This document shows positions 16,003 to 24,485 of a stretch of 64,000 bases of DNA, one piece after another. Source of the DNA: CAWINX01 sp963702055 (GTDB lineage Bacteria > Actinomycetota > Thermoleophilia > Solirubrobacterales > 70-9). The notes beneath the pieces were generated by a model that saw only the letters and a list, made by a program, of their open reading frames with translations, made no database searches and had not been told where the DNA came from. Position numbers and translations under genes: made by a program. Position 1 is the first letter of the stretch. Every line of letters begins with the position of its first letter. The stretch spans positions 1,984,001 through 2,048,000 of the forward strand of contig OY969702.1 of assembly GCA_963702055.1 (NCBI GenBank), written 5' to 3'.

Positions 16003-16849
16003 TCGAGGTTTCGAGCGCGCCGAGGGTGGGTGAGGAGATCACGATCTCGTCGCCGTCCTTGAGCCAGACCCGCGGCTCGCGGACGCTGCCGACGCCCGCA
16101 GGCGTTCCGGTTGAGACGATGTCGCCGGGCTCCAGGGTCATCAGCCCCGAGAGGTGGGAGAGCAGCCATGGCACGTCGAAGATCAGGTCGGCGGTCGAGG
16201 CCGACTGCATCTCCTCGCCGTTCAGCCTGAGAGAGATCTCGATCGCGTCGTGGGCGCCGGCCTCGTCCGGGGTGACCAGCGCCGGCCCGCAGGGGGCCGA
16301 GCCGTCGAAGACCTTGCCCGACATCCACTGCGGAGTCGCGAACTGGAGGTCGCGCGCGGAGAGGTCGTTGAGCAGCGTGTAGCCGGCGACGTGGTCGAGC
16401 GCCTCTTCGACCGCGACCTCGTGGGCGCGGCGCCCGACGACGAAGGCGACCTCGGCCTCGAAGTCGACCTTGCGGCTGGCGGCGGGCAGGCGCACCGCCG
16501 CACCCGGGGCGGCGAGGGCGTTGCGAAACTTGCCGAAGATCGCCGGGCTCTCGGGCGGCTCGATCCCGGCCTCCGCCGCGTGGGCACGGTAGTTGAGGCC
16601 GATGCAGACAATCTTCTCGGGGTCGGTAATCGGGGGCAGCAGCCGTGCCTCGGCCAGAGGGCGGGTCGACTCCCCGGTGACGCCGGCATCCAAGGCGCGT
16701 CCGAGGTCCGCGACCCGCTCCTCGGCGAGCAGCTCGCGCAGTCCGGCGCGCTCGGGTGCGCCGAGCGCCGCCCAGGCATCGATCACCACGTCGCCGTGGA
16801 TCGCCCCGGCGCGAGGGCCGTCGGGGGAGTCGAAGGTCACCAACCGCAT
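15989..16849 (-). CDS. fumarylacetoacetate hydrolase family protein
   Basis: A 286-aa cytosolic enzyme of the FAH/2-oxo-hepta-ene-1,7-dioate family. It shows IVCIGLNYRAHAAE (about 83-96), PAIFGKF, the metal ligands Glu-x-Glu in KVDFEAEVAFVVGR, YTLLNDLSARDLQ, KVFDGSAPCGPALV, and the C-terminal GDIVSTGTPAGVG. It probably cleaves or isomerises a diketo acid from aromatic catabolism; substrate not determinable. ATG 16849 is the natural start. No catabolic partners are adjacent. Confidence 0.9.
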   Translation of the reverse strand: MRLVTFDSPDGPRAGAIHGDVVIDAWAALGAPERAGLRELLAEERVADLGRALDAGVTGESTRPLAEARLLPPITDPEKIVCIGLNYRAHAAEAGIEPPESPAIFGKFRNALAAPGAAVRLPAASRKVDFEAEVAFVVGRRAHEVAVEEALDHVAGYTLLNDLSARDLQFATPQWMSGKVFDGSAPCGPALVTPDEAGAHDAIEISLRLNGEEMQSASTADLIFDVPWLLSHLSGLMTLEPGDIVSTGTPAGVGSVREPRVWLKDGDEIVISSPTLGALETSITAS

Positions 16850-16922
16850 CGCCAGGCAGATTAGGCCGGATGCGCTAGCTTTGGCGATCCGGCCGGCGCC
16901 GCAAGGCCCGGCCGATGCTCTC

Positions 16923-16996
<74 letters not shown>

Positions 16997-17003
16997 TATC
17001 GGC

Positions 17004-17029
17004 AGAAACCGCGTTGTAGCGCGGTTTCT
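17004..17029 (+). terminator. hairpin behind tRNA-Asp
   Basis: A perfect 10-bp stem AGAAACCGCG / CGCGGTTTCT with loop TTGTAG begins 8 bp after the tRNA. There is no T-run, so it is either a processing/terminator hairpin or part of the following integration-site-like DNA. Confidence 0.5.
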
Positions 17030-17113
17030 CGCCAGTCGGGCAACCAGCGAAATCAGTCGGAAAACTGGCGTGGGTACCGGATATGGGTACCAACTGCCTT
17101 TGGATTTGCACAG

Positions 17114-17162
17114 CGTTGGTCTACGAAACCGAAGGTCACAGGTTCGAATCCTGTCGGGCGCG
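17114..17162 (+). pseudogene. 3' half-tRNA remnant (Arg-ACG-like), likely attachment-site relic
   Basis: This segment contains a complete anticodon arm (TTGGT, loop CTACGAA with anticodon ACG, ACCGA), variable loop, T-arm (ACAGG TTCGAAT CCTGT) and 3' acceptor strand CGGGCGC plus a base. The matching 5' acceptor strand and D-arm are absent upstream. Half-tRNAs of this extent are what integrases leave when they recombine in the anticodon-to-3' part of a tRNA gene. It stands directly in front of the MNT-HEPN pair. Confidence 0.7.
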
Positions 17163-17179
17163 TTCACACCTCGGCCGCT

Positions 17180-17692
17180 CTACAGGTACTCCTCGATCCA
17201 GGCTCGGTAGGGGCCGATGAAGTCTCGGGCGGCGGTGAGCACGAGCTTCGCGGCGGCGTGGACATTGCCCGCAGGCACCCCGACGTAGCTGTGCTCGATC
17301 ATCGTTCGTGCCTTCTGCGCGCGCTTTAGGCGGCGGCAGAGTGAGTTGCTGAGCACGCCGGCGTCTCTCAGGGTCGCGAAAGCTCGCTCGGCCGCTCCCT
17401 CCTTGCCGGCCGTCGGTTCCAGGCCAGCGAGCTTGGCGCCCGCGATCGCAAGGTCGGCTACGTAGTTCTGCACCCGTCCGATTCCACGCTCCACCGACTG
17501 GGCCCGGTTGTAGGCCTCCATGTCGGTCGCGGTCTCGAATGCCTGCTTGAAGAGCTTCAGGTCAAATTCCTCCCCGAACGTCGCCATCGCTGTCTCGAGC
17601 GCTGCGTGCTGACGGGGGAAATCCGCAAGGTGCTCGACGATCTCACGCCTCCGGCGCGCCACTTCGGCCTTGCGCGGACGATCTGCCGCCAT
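17180..17692 (-). CDS. HEPN-domain toxin-like RNase (HepT type)
   Basis: A 170-aa helical protein. Near residue 128 it has ARTMIEHSYVG, which fits the R-x4-H-x-Y catalytic pattern of HEPN (HepT) RNases. The rest is predicted as a helical bundle, longer than minimal HepT (about 110-140 aa), with a basic N-terminal extension. Its ATG shares one base with the stop of the nucleotidyltransferase gene (TGATG), the usual order antitoxin then toxin. The pair is a MNT-HEPN type VII toxin-antitoxin module, in which MNT is known to AMPylate the HEPN toxin at the Tyr of this motif. Ends 18 bp from the half-tRNA. Confidence 0.75.
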   Translation of the reverse strand: MAADRPRKAEVARRRREIVEHLADFPRQHAALETAMATFGEEFDLKLFKQAFETATDMEAYNRAQSVERGIGRVQNYVADLAIAGAKLAGLEPTAGKEGAAERAFATLRDAGVLSNSLCRRLKRAQKARTMIEHSYVGVPAGNVHAAAKLVLTAARDFIGPYRAWIEEYL

Positions 17693-18243
17693 CAGGTCGC
17701 AAGCATGCGGTCGATCCCCGCGAGCGCCGCACGGGCGCGTCGTCCCTCTTGCCTCTGCGCTTGGCGCTGCAGAGTTTTCTCTCGACCTCGCAGCTCGGGC
17801 CAGCGATGCGTGCGGTCGACCAGAACCCGCCCCTCCGCCGAGGCCTCGGCGAGCAGTCGGGGATTTGCCTCCGCGTCTCCGATTTCGACGACGTCAACCC
17901 GGCGCCCGAGCAGCTCCTCGAGCTTTGCGCTCAGGTCGAGGCGCCTCTCCAGCGTCGAGTCGCGCATCTCGACCAGCAGGTCGATGTCGCTGCCCTCGTG
18001 GTCCTCGCCGCGCGCGGCGGAGCCGAAGAGCAGCGCGAAGCGCACGTTTTGCTCCGTGCGAAGCGTCTCTCTGAGCACGGCGAGCAGGGGCCAGGAGCGG
18101 CGGATGTAGCTCTTCTCCGCGGTGGAGAGCCGCAGTCGTCGCGGTGCCGGTCGTTCCGCTCGTAGGGTTCCCTGGGCGATCGCTCGCCGTAGCGTCCTCT
18201 CGTTCGCTCCAACCTGTTCCGCCAGAAGTTCAACCTCTGTCAT
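17692..18243 (-). CDS. MNT-family nucleotidyltransferase antitoxin with N-terminal HTH
   Basis: A 183-aa protein. Residues 1-35 form a helix-turn-helix (ELLAEQVGANERTLRRAIAQ), which simple MntA antitoxins lack. The nucleotidyltransferase core carries LLFGSAARGEDHEGSDIDLLVE (GSxAxG...DxD; about 88-108) with both catalytic Asp, and a later DVVEIGD. A basic tail follows. It likely modifies and neutralises the HEPN protein encoded next, and the HTH suggests it also represses the operon. The ATG at 18243 lies in a duplicated 14-bp repeat and behind a TATATT box placed for a leaderless transcript. Confidence 0.78.
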   Translation of the reverse strand: MTEVELLAEQVGANERTLRRAIAQGTLRAERPAPRRLRLSTAEKSYIRRSWPLLAVLRETLRTEQNVRFALLFGSAARGEDHEGSDIDLLVEMRDSTLERRLDLSAKLEELLGRRVDVVEIGDAEANPRLLAEASAEGRVLVDRTHRWPELRGREKTLQRQAQRQEGRRARAALAGIDRMLAT

Positions 18244-18272
18244 GTGTCCGTAATATACCTGTCATGTGTCCG
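18237..18272 (-). promoter_or_regulatory. start-codon direct repeats and -10 box of the MNT-HEPN operon
   Basis: CTGTCATGTGTCCG occurs at 18237-18250 and 18259-18272 (22-bp spacing). On the minus strand each copy reads CGGACACATGACAG and contains an ATG; the right reading frame starts in the promoter-distal copy. Between them is TATATT (18257-18252, minus), 8 bp ahead of the ATG. The repeats could be an operator for the HTH of the antitoxin. Confidence 0.55.
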
Positions 18273-18342
18273 ATACATCCTGAGCCTCGGCCCATCTCAC
18301 CGACCCTGGGTGAGTTGCCAGCGCTCCTCGAAGGAGGTCTGC

Positions 18343-19908
18343 TCAGCCGACCCGCATTGAGGAGAGCGCGGCCGAGACGAGGCCTTTGTGCGAGGCCTCG
18401 AACTGGAACGCGTAGCGGCCTTTGTGCAGCTTGGGCAACCTCACCACGTTCCTGCCGCGGCGCCCCGCCGTCCTGCGGCGGACGAGAACCCGCTTGCCCT
18501 TCATCACCTCGAGCAGGACGGAGGCGGGCCGGTCGAGTTTGAACGCGACCTTTGCCTTATCCCGCGGTGCGGTCGCCTTCAGCCCGGAGATCGCCGGCGG
18601 CAGGTCGATCGCCGGCAGCAGCGCCCGGTCGTCGGCCGGCCAAGAGGTCGTCAGCCGGGCCTTGTGTTTGAAGTAGGCGCCGAAGCCGGCCGCGACGCTG
18701 ACCCGCTTCTTCCCGAAGCTGACTGAGGCGGCCCCGCTGACCACGTGCACGAGGTCGGGGTACCTGCGGTTGCTCACGTCCACGGTCATCGAGGAGGAGC
18801 CTCCCTTGCGCGGTGCGAGGACGATCATGCCCTTCTTCTCGCTCGCCTCCCCGGCGCGTCCGCGGACGCCGATTGCTGCGCGGTCGGTGGTGACCTCGAA
18901 CTTGCTGCCCGCGCCGAGCGCGGTCGAGACCTTCGCCCAGATCTTGCCGAGCACCAGTTTGACGGTGATGTGGCGCTCTCCGCCGCTGTAGTCGGCCGCG
19001 GTTATCTGAGCTTCGCTGTCGGGCCCGATCCGCACGATCGAGCCGTCTTTGAGGGTGATCTCCACCCGGCTGTGCGGCCCCGCCTTGACTTTGTCCCCTT
19101 TGCAGACGGTCTTTCCCATGCCGAGCGAGTTTCCCCCAGCCGAGGCGGTGCCCTCGATGAAGGTCACCGTCCCCGCCTCCTCACCCGGCGGGCAGGAGCG
19201 TTTGATCGCCAGCGTGCCGCTCCAGCTCAGCGAGGCCGAGCAGCTGGTGTTGCCGGTGCCGTGCTGACCGGTGCTGAGGCAGCTGCTCGCGATCTGGCCC
19301 GGCGAGTTGGCCGAGCTCACGCTGGCGCTGTACCCGGATGAGAGCTGGCTCTGCGGGATGTCGACGACGGCGGCTGTCGAGTCGGGGAGTGATGCTTGAA
19401 GGACGCTGAGGTCACTTCCCATGAACGCGGCGTCGGTGGGGCTGCAGAAGCTCGTCGTCAGGTCGGGCTGCAGCGACTGCGCCTCGACGCGCTGAGGATC
19501 GGTCCCGGAGACCGTCATGCTCGGCTGTGTCGCGCCTGTGGTGCCGAGCGCCGACGAGCAGGACGGCACGATGTCTTTGTAGGTGCAGGTGCCGCCGATC
19601 GTGAAGCCCATGTTGCCCGGGCCGACGCCGGCGGCGAGCTCGCCTGTGGCGGCCTTGAGCACACCGTTGTCGATCGTCGTGTCGAAGTTAGAAACCCAGG
19701 CGAGAGTGACGACGTCGTGGGTCGTACACTCGCCGCCGCCGCCCACGTAGGTCTGGTCGATCGTGTAGGTGCCGCTGCCGTTGAAGGTGACCTGGGCGGG
19801 GATCGCGTCTGCGCCGTCGGCCGGGCCCGCCGAGGCGGCGATTCCCGCAAGCCCACAAACCGCCAGCACGGCGGCGCAGATCGCGGGCATACGGCGGCGT
19901 GAGGCCAT
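18343..19908 (-). CDS. secreted FecR-domain protein
   Basis: A 521-aa exported protein: signal peptide (residues 1-33, ending SAGPADGA), an N-terminal Cys-containing beta domain (about 35-240), then a FecR-type domain (about 245-375) with GTVTFIEGTASAGG, DKVKAGPHSRVEITLKDGS and IRIGPDSEAQI, followed by a beta-rich region and a basic C-terminal repeat (RRRTAGRRGRNVVRLPKL). Outside TonB systems FecR domains occur in secreted proteins as peptidoglycan- or surface-associated modules. Its start lies 11 bp from the stop of the LAL regulator gene, and the palindrome at 19944-19963 sits 35 bp upstream of its start. Confidence 0.75.
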   Translation of the reverse strand: MASRRRMPAICAAVLAVCGLAGIAASAGPADGADAIPAQVTFNGSGTYTIDQTYVGGGGECTTHDVVTLAWVSNFDTTIDNGVLKAATGELAAGVGPGNMGFTIGGTCTYKDIVPSCSSALGTTGATQPSMTVSGTDPQRVEAQSLQPDLTTSFCSPTDAAFMGSDLSVLQASLPDSTAAVVDIPQSQLSSGYSASVSSANSPGQIASSCLSTGQHGTGNTSCSASLSWSGTLAIKRSCPPGEEAGTVTFIEGTASAGGNSLGMGKTVCKGDKVKAGPHSRVEITLKDGSIVRIGPDSEAQITAADYSGGERHITVKLVLGKIWAKVSTALGAGSKFEVTTDRAAIGVRGRAGEASEKKGMIVLAPRKGGSSSMTVDVSNRRYPDLVHVVSGAASVSFGKKRVSVAAGFGAYFKHKARLTTSWPADDRALLPAIDLPPAISGLKATAPRDKAKVAFKLDRPASVLLEVMKGKRVLVRRRTAGRRGRNVVRLPKLHKGRYAFQFEASHKGLVSAALSSMRVG

Positions 19909-19919
19909 CCCCCGCGAAG

Positions 19920-22814
19920 CTAGTGAGGCGCCTCCCCGTTGTCATCGTGGTTCCCACCACGATCTTTTGCCCGCCGATCGCTCTGCAGGGCGACCTTTAG
20001 CTGGGAGCGGGAATCGATGCCGAGCTTGCGGTAGGTGCTGGTCAGGTGCGTCTCCACCGTGCGCAGGCTGACGAAGAGCGCCTCCGCGATCTCGCGGTTG
20101 GTGCGCCCTTCCGAGGCGAAGCTCGCGACCCGGTGCTCGGCCGGGGTGAGCGCCTGGGGCCCGGTCGACCACGGCCGCCGCGGTCGCCCACCTGCTGCAA
20201 CCAGCTCACTCCGCGCCAGCTCCTCCAGCGGGGTCGCCCCGGACGCCGCGCAGACATCGAGGCCGCTGCGCAGCACGTCGCGCGCCGCTTTCCTCCTGCC
20301 GGTGCGCCGCAACGCTGCGCCGAGCATGACCAACGCTCGCCCGTGCTCCAAGCGGGCCGGCGAGGTGCCAAGCACCGAGACGGCCTCGTCGAGCGCCTCG
20401 ACACCGCGCGCCCCGCGCACCGTCCCGATCGCGGTCAGGACGACGCCGATCGGCCGGGGCGCCCCAAACTCCCTCGCCAGGCCCAGCCCCTCGTCGAGTA
20501 GCTCCTCCGCTCGATCGAGGTCGCCGAGGCGCGCCGCGGCGACCGCGGCGCGTGAGCGCCACGGCAGCACGGCCGGATTGGGGCAGACGCCCTCGAGCGC
20601 CATCTGCCCGGCTTCAAGGGCTGTTGCGAGCGAGTCGGCCATCTCGCCGCGCGCCAGGTGGAGCCGGGCGCGCGCCTCCAGCACCAGGGCCTGCATCGAG
20701 GACTGCGCCCAGCCTGGGTCTCCGGTCGCCCGGTCAAGCGTCTCCTGCGCCGCCGCCAGCTGCCCCTGGTCGATCAGCGCCCAGGAGAGCTGGGCGCGGG
20801 CGGCCGTGAGGAACTGGCTCCAGCCCTCGCGGCTGGCGGCGATCGCCTGCTGGGCATCGGCGACCGCATCGGCGAGCTCCCCCCGGTAGTAGCGGCTGAA
20901 GCTGTGCGCGTAGCTGGCGGTCGCGAAGCCGACGATCGAGCCGCGCCGCCGCGCGTCCTCCTGCGCCGCGAGGACGGCCACGTCGAAGCCGTCGAAGTCG
21001 TCGCTCCAGCCGAGCGCCGCGGCGGCGACCGCCCAGGCGATCCCGTCCGAGGTTTCCTGGCGAATCAGCTCGCCCTCGCCAAGCGCCATCCGCGCCAACT
21101 CCATCGCCCGCTTGCGCGAGCGCCCCTCGAAGACGAGCTCGTTCGCCAGCTGCGCCAGCAGGGCGCGCTCGCCGTAGCTCTCGTCGCTCGCCGGGAGCCG
21201 CTCGATCTCGTGAATCAGCGCTGCGGCGCGCGGCCGCAGCGCGATGTCGAGCCGCGCCGCGCCAAGCCAGCCGGCGCGCAGCTCGGCCGTCAGCGCCGCG
21301 TCCTCGACACCAGCCTCCTCCAGCTCGTCCAGTCCCCGCTGGAGGGCCTCGACCGCCTCCGAGGACCGCCCGAAGATGTAGAGCAGGCGGCCGAGGTCGA
21401 GCTGTAGCCGAGCGCGGTCCCGCGGGTCGGCGGTCAGCTCCAGCGCCTCGCGCAGCCTCTCCATACCGTCGGGCCGGCCGACGATTCCCTCCACCCTCCC
21501 CAGGGCGCCCAACACCGCGGCGCGCTCCTCGCGGGGCGGTGGCTCGGCCAGGGCGCGTTCGAGCAGCGCCGCGGCCGGGCCCGGCGCGCCGGCGGCGAGC
21601 CCCTGCTCGGCCGCCTCCCTCAGGCGCTCGACCACCCAGGGATCCCCGTTCGGCTCGGTTCTCAGCAGCTGCGTCGCGACCCGCTCGGGCTCGGCGCCGG
21701 ACTCGGCCAGCAGCCGCGCCGCGGTCGCGTGCATTCCGGCTCGTTCCAGCGGCGGCAGGGAAGCGTAAAGGACCTCACGAATGATCGGGTGGACGAACCC
21801 GAGCGGCGTCCCCGGCGCCAGGATCTCCGCATCGGCGAGATCGTCGGCTGCGCTAGCGGCCGCGCCTATCTCAAGCCCCGCGAGGCGGGCCGTGTCGGCG
21901 AGGCGACTGCCGTCGCCGAGCACGGCGACCGCTTCGGCCAGCCCCCGAGTCGGCTTCGGGAAGTGCGAGAGGCGCAGCAGTAGTGAGCGGGTCACCCCCT
22001 CCGGCGCGACGTGCTCGACCTCCGGCGCGTGCTCGGCTTTCGGCTCGATCTTCTCGCGGTTGAGCTGGTCGAGCAGCTGGTGGAGCAGCAGGGGGTTCCC
22101 CTGCGTCGCCTCGAAGCAGGCGTCGCAGAAGTCGTCGTCGGCGGTCTCGCGCAACGTCGAGCGGGTCAGCTCGCGGCTCGCGTCGCGGCTGAGCGGCGAG
22201 GGAGTGAGCCGCTTCGCCTCGGCCCGGGAGCCGATCGCCTCGAGCTGCGCGCCCCCTGGCTCTCCCGTGCGCACGGTGAGGGCGACGAGGACCGGGAGGT
22301 CGGCGGCGCGGGCGCAGAGGTAGGCGAGGAAGCCGAGCGAGGGCTCGTCGGCGAGGTGGGCGTCGTCGATCGCGATCAGCAGCGGCGCCCGGTCGCAGAG
22401 GGCGACCGTCAGCCAGTAGAGGCCGTGCATGGTGCCGGTGGAGGCCAGCGGGGCGAGGCCGAGGGCGGGGGACGCGTGCGCGGCGGCTCCCTTCAGCAGC
22501 TCCTCCCGCTCCTCCGCCGCGGCTCCGATCACCGCGGCGAAGAGCTGGCGCACCACGCTCCAGGCGAGGTTGTGCTCGAGCGGCTCGGCGCGGGCTCTCA
22601 GCACCGCCATCCCGGCCTCGGCCCCCAGCTCACCGCAGGCCGCCAGCAGCGATGTCTTGCCGATTCCCGCGGGCCCCTCGATCAGGCAGGTCGCGCCACT
22701 GCCGTTCGCTGCGTCGGCGAGCAGCGAGCGCAGCTCCTCGATCTCACGCGAACGTTCGAGCAGCTCCAAGCAAATACTCGCTATCGAGCCAATCCGTACA
22801 TGCGACGCCAGCAA
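19920..22814 (-). CDS. LAL-type LuxR family transcriptional regulator (ATPase-TPR-HTH)
   Basis: A 964-aa MalT/LAL-type regulator. Walker A CLIEGPAGIGKTSLL lies near residue 45 and Walker B LLIAIDDAHLADEPS near 145. A long helical TPR-like middle follows, and a GerE-type HTH ends the protein (LTPAEHRVASFASEG, then TNREIAEALFVSLRTVETHL, about 890-945). The frame opens at 22814, but TTG 22769 giving MELLERSREIEEL matches the usual family N-terminus better. ATP and ligand binding would switch promoter activation. The palindromes before this gene and before the downstream FecR gene suggest autoregulation and control of the FecR gene. Confidence 0.9.
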   Translation of the reverse strand: MLASHVRIGSIASICLELLERSREIEELRSLLADAANGSGATCLIEGPAGIGKTSLLAACGELGAEAGMAVLRARAEPLEHNLAWSVVRQLFAAVIGAAAEEREELLKGAAAHASPALGLAPLASTGTMHGLYWLTVALCDRAPLLIAIDDAHLADEPSLGFLAYLCARAADLPVLVALTVRTGEPGGAQLEAIGSRAEAKRLTPSPLSRDASRELTRSTLRETADDDFCDACFEATQGNPLLLHQLLDQLNREKIEPKAEHAPEVEHVAPEGVTRSLLLRLSHFPKPTRGLAEAVAVLGDGSRLADTARLAGLEIGAAASAADDLADAEILAPGTPLGFVHPIIREVLYASLPPLERAGMHATAARLLAESGAEPERVATQLLRTEPNGDPWVVERLREAAEQGLAAGAPGPAAALLERALAEPPPREERAAVLGALGRVEGIVGRPDGMERLREALELTADPRDRARLQLDLGRLLYIFGRSSEAVEALQRGLDELEEAGVEDAALTAELRAGWLGAARLDIALRPRAAALIHEIERLPASDESYGERALLAQLANELVFEGRSRKRAMELARMALGEGELIRQETSDGIAWAVAAAALGWSDDFDGFDVAVLAAQEDARRRGSIVGFATASYAHSFSRYYRGELADAVADAQQAIAASREGWSQFLTAARAQLSWALIDQGQLAAAQETLDRATGDPGWAQSSMQALVLEARARLHLARGEMADSLATALEAGQMALEGVCPNPAVLPWRSRAAVAAARLGDLDRAEELLDEGLGLAREFGAPRPIGVVLTAIGTVRGARGVEALDEAVSVLGTSPARLEHGRALVMLGAALRRTGRRKAARDVLRSGLDVCAASGATPLEELARSELVAAGGRPRRPWSTGPQALTPAEHRVASFASEGRTNREIAEALFVSLRTVETHLTSTYRKLGIDSRSQLKVALQSDRRAKDRGGNHDDNGEAPH
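19944..19963. promoter_or_regulatory. palindromic operator candidate upstream of the FecR gene
   Basis: ATCGTGG-TTCCCA-CCACGAT, 20 bp (8-bp arms if the next pair is counted). It lies inside the last codons of the LAL gene and 35 bp upstream of the FecR gene start. The same arms and spacing recur at 22838-22857. Confidence 0.6.
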
Positions 22815-22837
22815 GGTTACGCAAGCGCGGACGAAAG

Positions 22838-22857
22838 ATCGTGGCGGCTACCACGAT
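22838..22857. promoter_or_regulatory. palindromic operator candidate upstream of the LAL regulator gene
   Basis: ATCGTGG-CGGCTA-CCACGAT, 20 bp, 23 bp upstream of the 22814 start (68 bp from the preferred TTG). The flanking bases AAAG and GATGA are also shared with the first copy, which lies in the opposite orientation. Confidence 0.6.
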
Positions 22858-22872
22858 GAAGAATCGCGGGCG

Positions 22873-22950
22873 ATGCTGCCCGCCGCCGCCGCGCTCAGCT
22901 TCTCGAGCCCGAACAACGTCGCCGTCCTGCTCGGCAACGGCGACGGATGA
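22873..22950 (+). pseudogene. possible fragment of an FG-GAP/VCBS-repeat protein
   Basis: In the 246-bp gap between the LAL gene and the PIG-V gene, one frame ends in SSPNNVAVLLGNGDG, which is the consensus end of an FG-GAP/VCBS propeller repeat (NNVSVLLGNGDG). Only about 25 codons remain and a stop follows at once. It is probably a relic of a larger extracellular repeat protein. I see nothing else convincing in this gap except the palindrome at 22838. Confidence 0.4.
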
Positions 22951-23060
22951 GAGCCCTCATCTCGCCTTTAGATACCGGGTAAAGGGTTCATCTGTGATTC
23001 AAGGCAAGGAAAGGCGGGCCAGGGCTGAGCCTTAAAGACGCTGCCGCTCCCGAACTTGGC

Positions 23061-24359
23061 TTGCCGGTTGCCGAAGCGGCTGAACAAATCACGGTCGATG
23101 GGATCGCAGGCCTGCGGGTGAACGACGAGCAGCGGGACGCGCTGCGCACTGTGCTAGGCGCGTTCCTCTCCTCTCGCGCGGTGGTCTGGGCGGCCGGAAT
23201 TGCCGCGGTGCTGCTCTTCGGCTGGAATCCGGGCGCGGTCGTTCAGTTCGACCACGCGCACCTGACCATGCCGTTCCACCAGACGGTCGGCAACCTCCTG
23301 ATCGCACCGGCAACGCGCTGGGACTCCGCCTGGTATCTGAGTATCGCCAGGACCGGATACGTCCTCTCCTACCAGACTGTCTTCTTTCCGCTCTATCCAG
23401 GGCTGATCGCTCTCGGCGGCGTTTTCGTAGGACACGGTCTTGACGCGGTCGTCGGGATTGCCGTTTCCTGCGCTTGTGCGGTCGGCGCTCTCTACCTTCT
23501 GCACCGGCTCGTTTCGCTCGAGTTCGATCAGCAGCTCGCCCGCAACGCTGTCTGGATCTTCGCCTGGCTGCCGATCGCCATAGTGCTTTCGGCGGTTTAC
23601 TCCGAGTCGCTTTTCCTGCTTCTCGCGGTCGGTTGCTTCTACGCTGCCCGCCAGGGCCGGTGGGCGCTGGCTGGCCTTGCGGGCGGGCTTGCCGCGGCGA
23701 CCCGTAACGGCGGGGTCCTGTTGCTGGTCCCGCTGCTGATCCTCTATCTCTATGGCCCACGACAGGACCGCGAGCCAGACCGAGTCCCAGCGGGCCCTTG
23801 GCCCCGCTACCGGCCGCGCCACGACCTCGCCTGGGTCGTTCTCGTGCCACTCGGCCTGTTCGCCTACATGGCCTTTCTGCAAGTCGAGATCGGCTACCCC
23901 CTGGACCCCTTTACTCACCAACTCCACTGGGGCAGGCACTTCATCCCGTTGGCCGGCGTCCCGCTGGGGATGTGGAGCGTGGGACGGGCGCTGGTCGCGG
24001 GCATTCCTGGTCTTGACCCCCGCCTCGCTGCCCACGTCTCCGTCGTCGGACAACTGCGGCACGTGCTGGAATTCGGGTTCCTCGTCCTGGCCTTGGCGCT
24101 GCTGCGCTTGTGCTGGAGGCGGCTGCCGCTTGCCTACACCGCCTTCGCGGCGATCAGTCTGGCGATGGCGGTCTCGGTGCCGGCAGGCGACGCCCCTCTG
24201 AAGTCGCTGCCACGCTTCACTCTGTTGATGTTCCCGCTGTGGATAGCGCTGGCGCTGTGGGCCACCGAACACCAGCGAGTGCGGGAGGTGATTGCGGTCT
24301 GTGTGCCGTTGCTTGCCATCGCCACCTTCGCGTTCGTCGGCTGGACCTTGCCCCCGTAG
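23061..24359 (+). CDS. PIG-V-like integral membrane mannosyltransferase
   Basis: A 432-aa polytopic protein with about 8-10 helices. Family markers are ATRWDSAWYLSIARTGY (luminal/outer loop with the essential Trp-Asp, about residue 90), FFPLYPGLI, a YSESLFLLLAV helix and AATRNGGVLLLVPL. PIG-V-type enzymes transfer mannose from polyprenyl-phosphate-mannose to lipid glycans. TTG 23061 is the first start in frame; ATG is lacking near the first helix. It begins a plus-strand series of envelope genes. Exact acceptor unknown. Confidence 0.75.
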   Translation: MPVAEAAEQITVDGIAGLRVNDEQRDALRTVLGAFLSSRAVVWAAGIAAVLLFGWNPGAVVQFDHAHLTMPFHQTVGNLLIAPATRWDSAWYLSIARTGYVLSYQTVFFPLYPGLIALGGVFVGHGLDAVVGIAVSCACAVGALYLLHRLVSLEFDQQLARNAVWIFAWLPIAIVLSAVYSESLFLLLAVGCFYAARQGRWALAGLAGGLAAATRNGGVLLLVPLLILYLYGPRQDREPDRVPAGPWPRYRPRHDLAWVVLVPLGLFAYMAFLQVEIGYPLDPFTHQLHWGRHFIPLAGVPLGMWSVGRALVAGIPGLDPRLAAHVSVVGQLRHVLEFGFLVLALALLRLCWRRLPLAYTAFAAISLAMAVSVPAGDAPLKSLPRFTLLMFPLWIALALWATEHQRVREVIAVCVPLLAIATFAFVGWTLPP

Positions 24360-24485
24360 CAGCAGTCGGGCGACAGCCGCAATGGCGAGGGCGGCTCCGC
24401 TTGCCCTCCTTCCTAAGGACTCATGCCTCGTTTAGGAAGACCGCTTAGCCTCTCTTGGGCAGGAACCAGCAAACCAGGGGCCGCC

